Assembly: GCF_013426735.1 (NCBI RefSeq)
Contig: NZ_AP023273.1
Span: 62,001 to 126,000 of the forward strand
Reading direction: 5' to 3'
DNA length: 64,000 nt
DNA from: Agrobacterium vitis
Lineage (GTDB): Bacteria; Pseudomonadota; Alphaproteobacteria; Rhizobiales; Rhizobiaceae
Position 1 is the first letter of the stretch. The number at the start of each line of letters is the position of its first letter. The position numbers and the translations under genes are program-made. The notes under the pieces were generated by a model. That model made no database searches. It had not been told where the DNA came from and saw only the letters and a program-made list of their open reading frames with translations. Shown in pieces: positions 61,969-64,000 of the stretch.

Positions 61969-62913
61969 ATGTGCATCGCCTGCACCCACACCATCCACCG
62001 CGCCCAGCATCACTTTGGCTGGGACAAGGATTTCAAACCGGCGCTGGTCGCAAAACCCGGCGAAACAATCCTCTTTGAATGCATGGATGCCTCCGGCGGG
62101 CAGCTCGACGCAAATGCAACTCCTGCGAGCCTTGCGACCCTGGATTTCGCCGGGATCAACCCGGTGTCCGGCCCGGTTTATATCGAGGGCGCCATGCCCG
62201 GCGATGTCATCAAGGTCTCGATCCGCAAGTTTCATCCCTCCGGCCTCGGCTGGACCGCAAATATTCCAGGCTTCGGCCTGCTGGCCGATCAGTTCAAGGA
62301 CCCGGCCCTGCATGTCTGGCACTATGATGCGGTGTCCATGGCCCCTGCCCTTTACGGCCCAGGCGGCAAGGTGCCGCTGAAACCCTTCGCCGGAACCATC
62401 GGGCTTGCGCCAGCCGACCCCGGTCCGCACTCGGTCGTGCCACCGCGCCGGGTTGGCGGCAATCTCGATATTCGCGATCTCTCCGCGGGCGTGACGCTTT
62501 ATTTGCCGGTTGAGGTCGAGGGCGGATTGTTCTCGGTCGGCGATACCCATGCCGCCCAGGGCGATGGCGAAGTGTGCGGCACCGCTATCGAAAGCCGGAT
62601 GGATGTGGAATTGACACTGGATCTGGTGAAGGGCATGACCCTGCAAAGCCCGCGCTTTACCGTCACCGAACCCGTCACCCGGCATCTGGACGGCGCGGGC
62701 TATGAAGTGACAACCGGCATCGGCCCTGACCTGATGACCGGCGCCCGGGAGGCCGTAATGCGGATGGTCGATCTTCTCGCCGACGAACACGGCATGGCCC
62801 CGGTCGATGCCTATCTGCTTTGCTCGGTCTGCGGCGATCTCAGGATCAGCGAAGTGGTCGATATGCCGAACTGGGTGGTGAGCTTTTATTTTCCCCGAAT
62901 CGTTTTTGCCTGA
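61969..62913 (+). CDS. fmdA: Acetamidase/formamidase family protein
   Basis: A 314-residue FmdA/AmdA-type amidase, unrelated to the nitrilase and signature-type amidases elsewhere in the window. Family blocks are PGDVIKVSI, the GTIGLAPA segment, PPRRVGGNLDIRDL and SVGDTHAAQGDGEVCGTAIE with its metal-binding His and acidic residues. It hydrolyses formamide, acetamide or similar short amides to ammonia and an acid. A good AAAAGGGAG precedes the ATG at 61969. As the last gene behind AmiC/AmiR, it supports amides as the inducing substrate. Confidence 0.9.
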   Translation: MCIACTHTIHRAQHHFGWDKDFKPALVAKPGETILFECMDASGGQLDANATPASLATLDFAGINPVSGPVYIEGAMPGDVIKVSIRKFHPSGLGWTANIPGFGLLADQFKDPALHVWHYDAVSMAPALYGPGGKVPLKPFAGTIGLAPADPGPHSVVPPRRVGGNLDIRDLSAGVTLYLPVEVEGGLFSVGDTHAAQGDGEVCGTAIESRMDVELTLDLVKGMTLQSPRFTVTEPVTRHLDGAGYEVTTGIGPDLMTGAREAVMRMVDLLADEHGMAPVDAYLLCSVCGDLRISEVVDMPNWVVSFYFPRIVFA

Positions 62914-62921
62914 TGGCATGG

Positions 62922-62945
62922 TGAAGGCCGCACAAGCAGCCTTCA
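62922..62945. terminator. Hairpin between convergent genes
   Basis: TGAAGGC (62922-62928) and GCCTTCA (62939-62945) form a perfect 7-bp stem with a 10-base loop in the 48-base gap between the acetamidase and the convergent acyl-CoA dehydrogenase. No T tract is present. Confidence 0.45.
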
Positions 62946-62961
62946 TCAATGTCTTCTCGTA

Positions 62962-64000
62962 TCAACTATTGGTCAGCAGCTTGCCGCCCTGTTCCATGCT
63001 TTCACGGCTTCCGGCATATTCGAAGGGGAAGACCGAGAAGGCCCGGTTAGACTGATAGAGATCACCGATCACCTCAATCAGGCCGGACACCTCTTCCGGC
63101 TCTGGCAGGAACTCGGTCGGATACATCCAGTGCATGATCCGCTTCAGGCAATAGCCAAGCCAGCCCGATCCGTCCGGCAGTGAGCCAGGCATGCCACCAG
63201 CATTGGCCACAGCAAACTGGATGCAGCAGGCGGCAGCATTCAGGCTGCAATAACGGTCCGTCAATGCATAGAAATTGGCGCTGTTGGAAAATCCGCGACC
63301 AAGTCTCGCCTGATCGTCACGCCGGGCCTGATCCAGCTTGACGACCTCATCCATCACGCTCAATGCCAGCGCATATTCGCTCTCCGACACCAGCGGCTTC
63401 AACTCGCGCAGCGCATCGGGAAGGCCAGCCAGGCTGATATCGTCGCCATTGCCGGACAGACCGAGCTTGCTCCAGCGCGGCGGCCCCACAGGACGGCGGA
63501 TATCGTAGATATCATCCAGCAACGCCCGGCGCGCTGCATCAAACGGCTGTTCATGAGCAGCCAGCGCCTTGCCAAGAGCCAGTTCCATCTGGCTGCCGAC
63601 GACGCGCATATTCACATAGCTATTGCCATCGACAAAGCCCGTCATGCCGATATCACGCAGTAGCTTCTGGAAGACGCCATGGCCGAAGCCATCACGCATG
63701 TAGAAGCGGGCGCCGATCACTGTTGCCAGGCTTTGCAGCGATTGTTCCAGCCGCTTCGGCACCAGATACTTGGAAATCGACGAATAGAGGAAAAGCTGGC
63801 GGGGCAGGCAATGCACCAGCCGGGTCGCAGAGGCGACCATGATTTCCGAAATCATCAGATCAGCATAGGCATCGGCGATCTGGCGACGGCTGACCGGCAA
63901 TTCGATCACCTTCTGGTTGCCATAGAGGCTTCGGTTGGCAGCAAAGCCATAAGCCAGCCGCAAGCCGGTATCGACAGCGCCGAGGCACATGGCAGCCACG
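62962..64000 (-). CDS. Acyl-CoA dehydrogenase family protein, 3' part only
   Basis: The frame is open to the right edge of the window, so the N-terminal part is missing; about 345 residues remain. Blocks such as DTGLRLAYGFAANRSLYGNQKVIELP and the later QSLATVIGARFYMRDGFGHGVFQKLLRDIG fit the C-terminal half of an acyl-CoA dehydrogenase of the large, divergent type often found beside acyl-AMP ligases or synthetase genes. The final part (about 200-345) is an extra helical region. The substrate cannot be judged from this half. Confidence 0.75.
   Translation of the reverse strand, partial: VAAMCLGAVDTGLRLAYGFAANRSLYGNQKVIELPVSRRQIADAYADLMISEIMVASATRLVHCLPRQLFLYSSISKYLVPKRLEQSLQSLATVIGARFYMRDGFGHGVFQKLLRDIGMTGFVDGNSYVNMRVVGSQMELALGKALAAHEQPFDAARRALLDDIYDIRRPVGPPRWSKLGLSGNGDDISLAGLPDALRELKPLVSESEYALALSVMDEVVKLDQARRDDQARLGRGFSNSANFYALTDRYCSLNAAACCIQFAVANAGGMPGSLPDGSGWLGYCLKRIMHWMYPTEFLPEPEEVSGLIEVIGDLYQSNRAFSVFPFEYAGSRESMEQGGKLLTNS

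Overview
The window looks like chromosomal or chromid DNA of a Rhizobiaceae bacterium (Rhizobium/Agrobacterium/Allorhizobium group). The reasons are high GC, dense operons with ATGA stop/start overlaps, many peptide-type ABC importers, a propionyl-CoA carboxylase plus methylmalonyl-CoA mutase locus, a cyanuric acid/biuret gene cluster of the kind described in Rhizobium leguminosarum, and a rhizobial-style intergenic palindromic repeat. The genus is an inference. I see no rRNA, tRNA, CRISPR array, IS element or prophage.

Layout: (1) 1-2710: the 3' end of a thioesterase, probably the last domain of a non-ribosomal peptide or polyketide enzyme, then an SDR dehydrogenase and a fumarylacetoacetate-hydrolase-family enzyme. 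(2) 2882-6519: an AaeB-like efflux operon (MarR regulator, FUSC protein, DUF1656 protein, HlyD adaptor). (3) 6624-13923: propionyl-CoA to succinyl-CoA: pccB, two tandem 125-residue paralogues of unknown function, pccA and scpA, with a ParDE toxin-antitoxin pair on the other strand between pccA and scpA. (4) 14177-19278: RND pump and adaptor with a divergent TetR repressor. (5) 19474-33574: a catabolic cluster for an amino compound I cannot identify (deacetylase, cupin, aldehyde dehydrogenase, FAD oxidoreductase, two HAD hydrolases, GNAT, class III aminotransferase) with its own peptide-type ABC importer. (6) 33593-44981: a GntR-controlled cluster for cyanuric acid/biuret use: BMP-type ABC importer, formamidase-like amidase, two biuret-hydrolase-like cysteine hydrolases, cyanuric acid hydrolase, cupin, allophanate hydrolase. 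(7) 44997-52903: LysR regulator, a second peptide-type importer and an amidase. (8) 53071-62913: an AmiC/AmiR sensor-antiterminator pair behind a leader with a strong intrinsic terminator, followed by an S33 peptidase, a third peptide-type importer and an acetamidase/formamidase. (9) 62962-64000: the 3' part of an acyl-CoA dehydrogenase.

Taken together, about 43 kb (19.5-62.9 kb) is devoted to taking up and breaking down nitrogen compounds: amides, ureido compounds and amines. The most interesting points are the AmiC/AmiR leader and the unusual operon it appears to control, the paired unknown proteins inside the propionyl-CoA carboxylase operon, and a ParE toxin gene whose 3' end runs antisense into the biotin domain of pccA.
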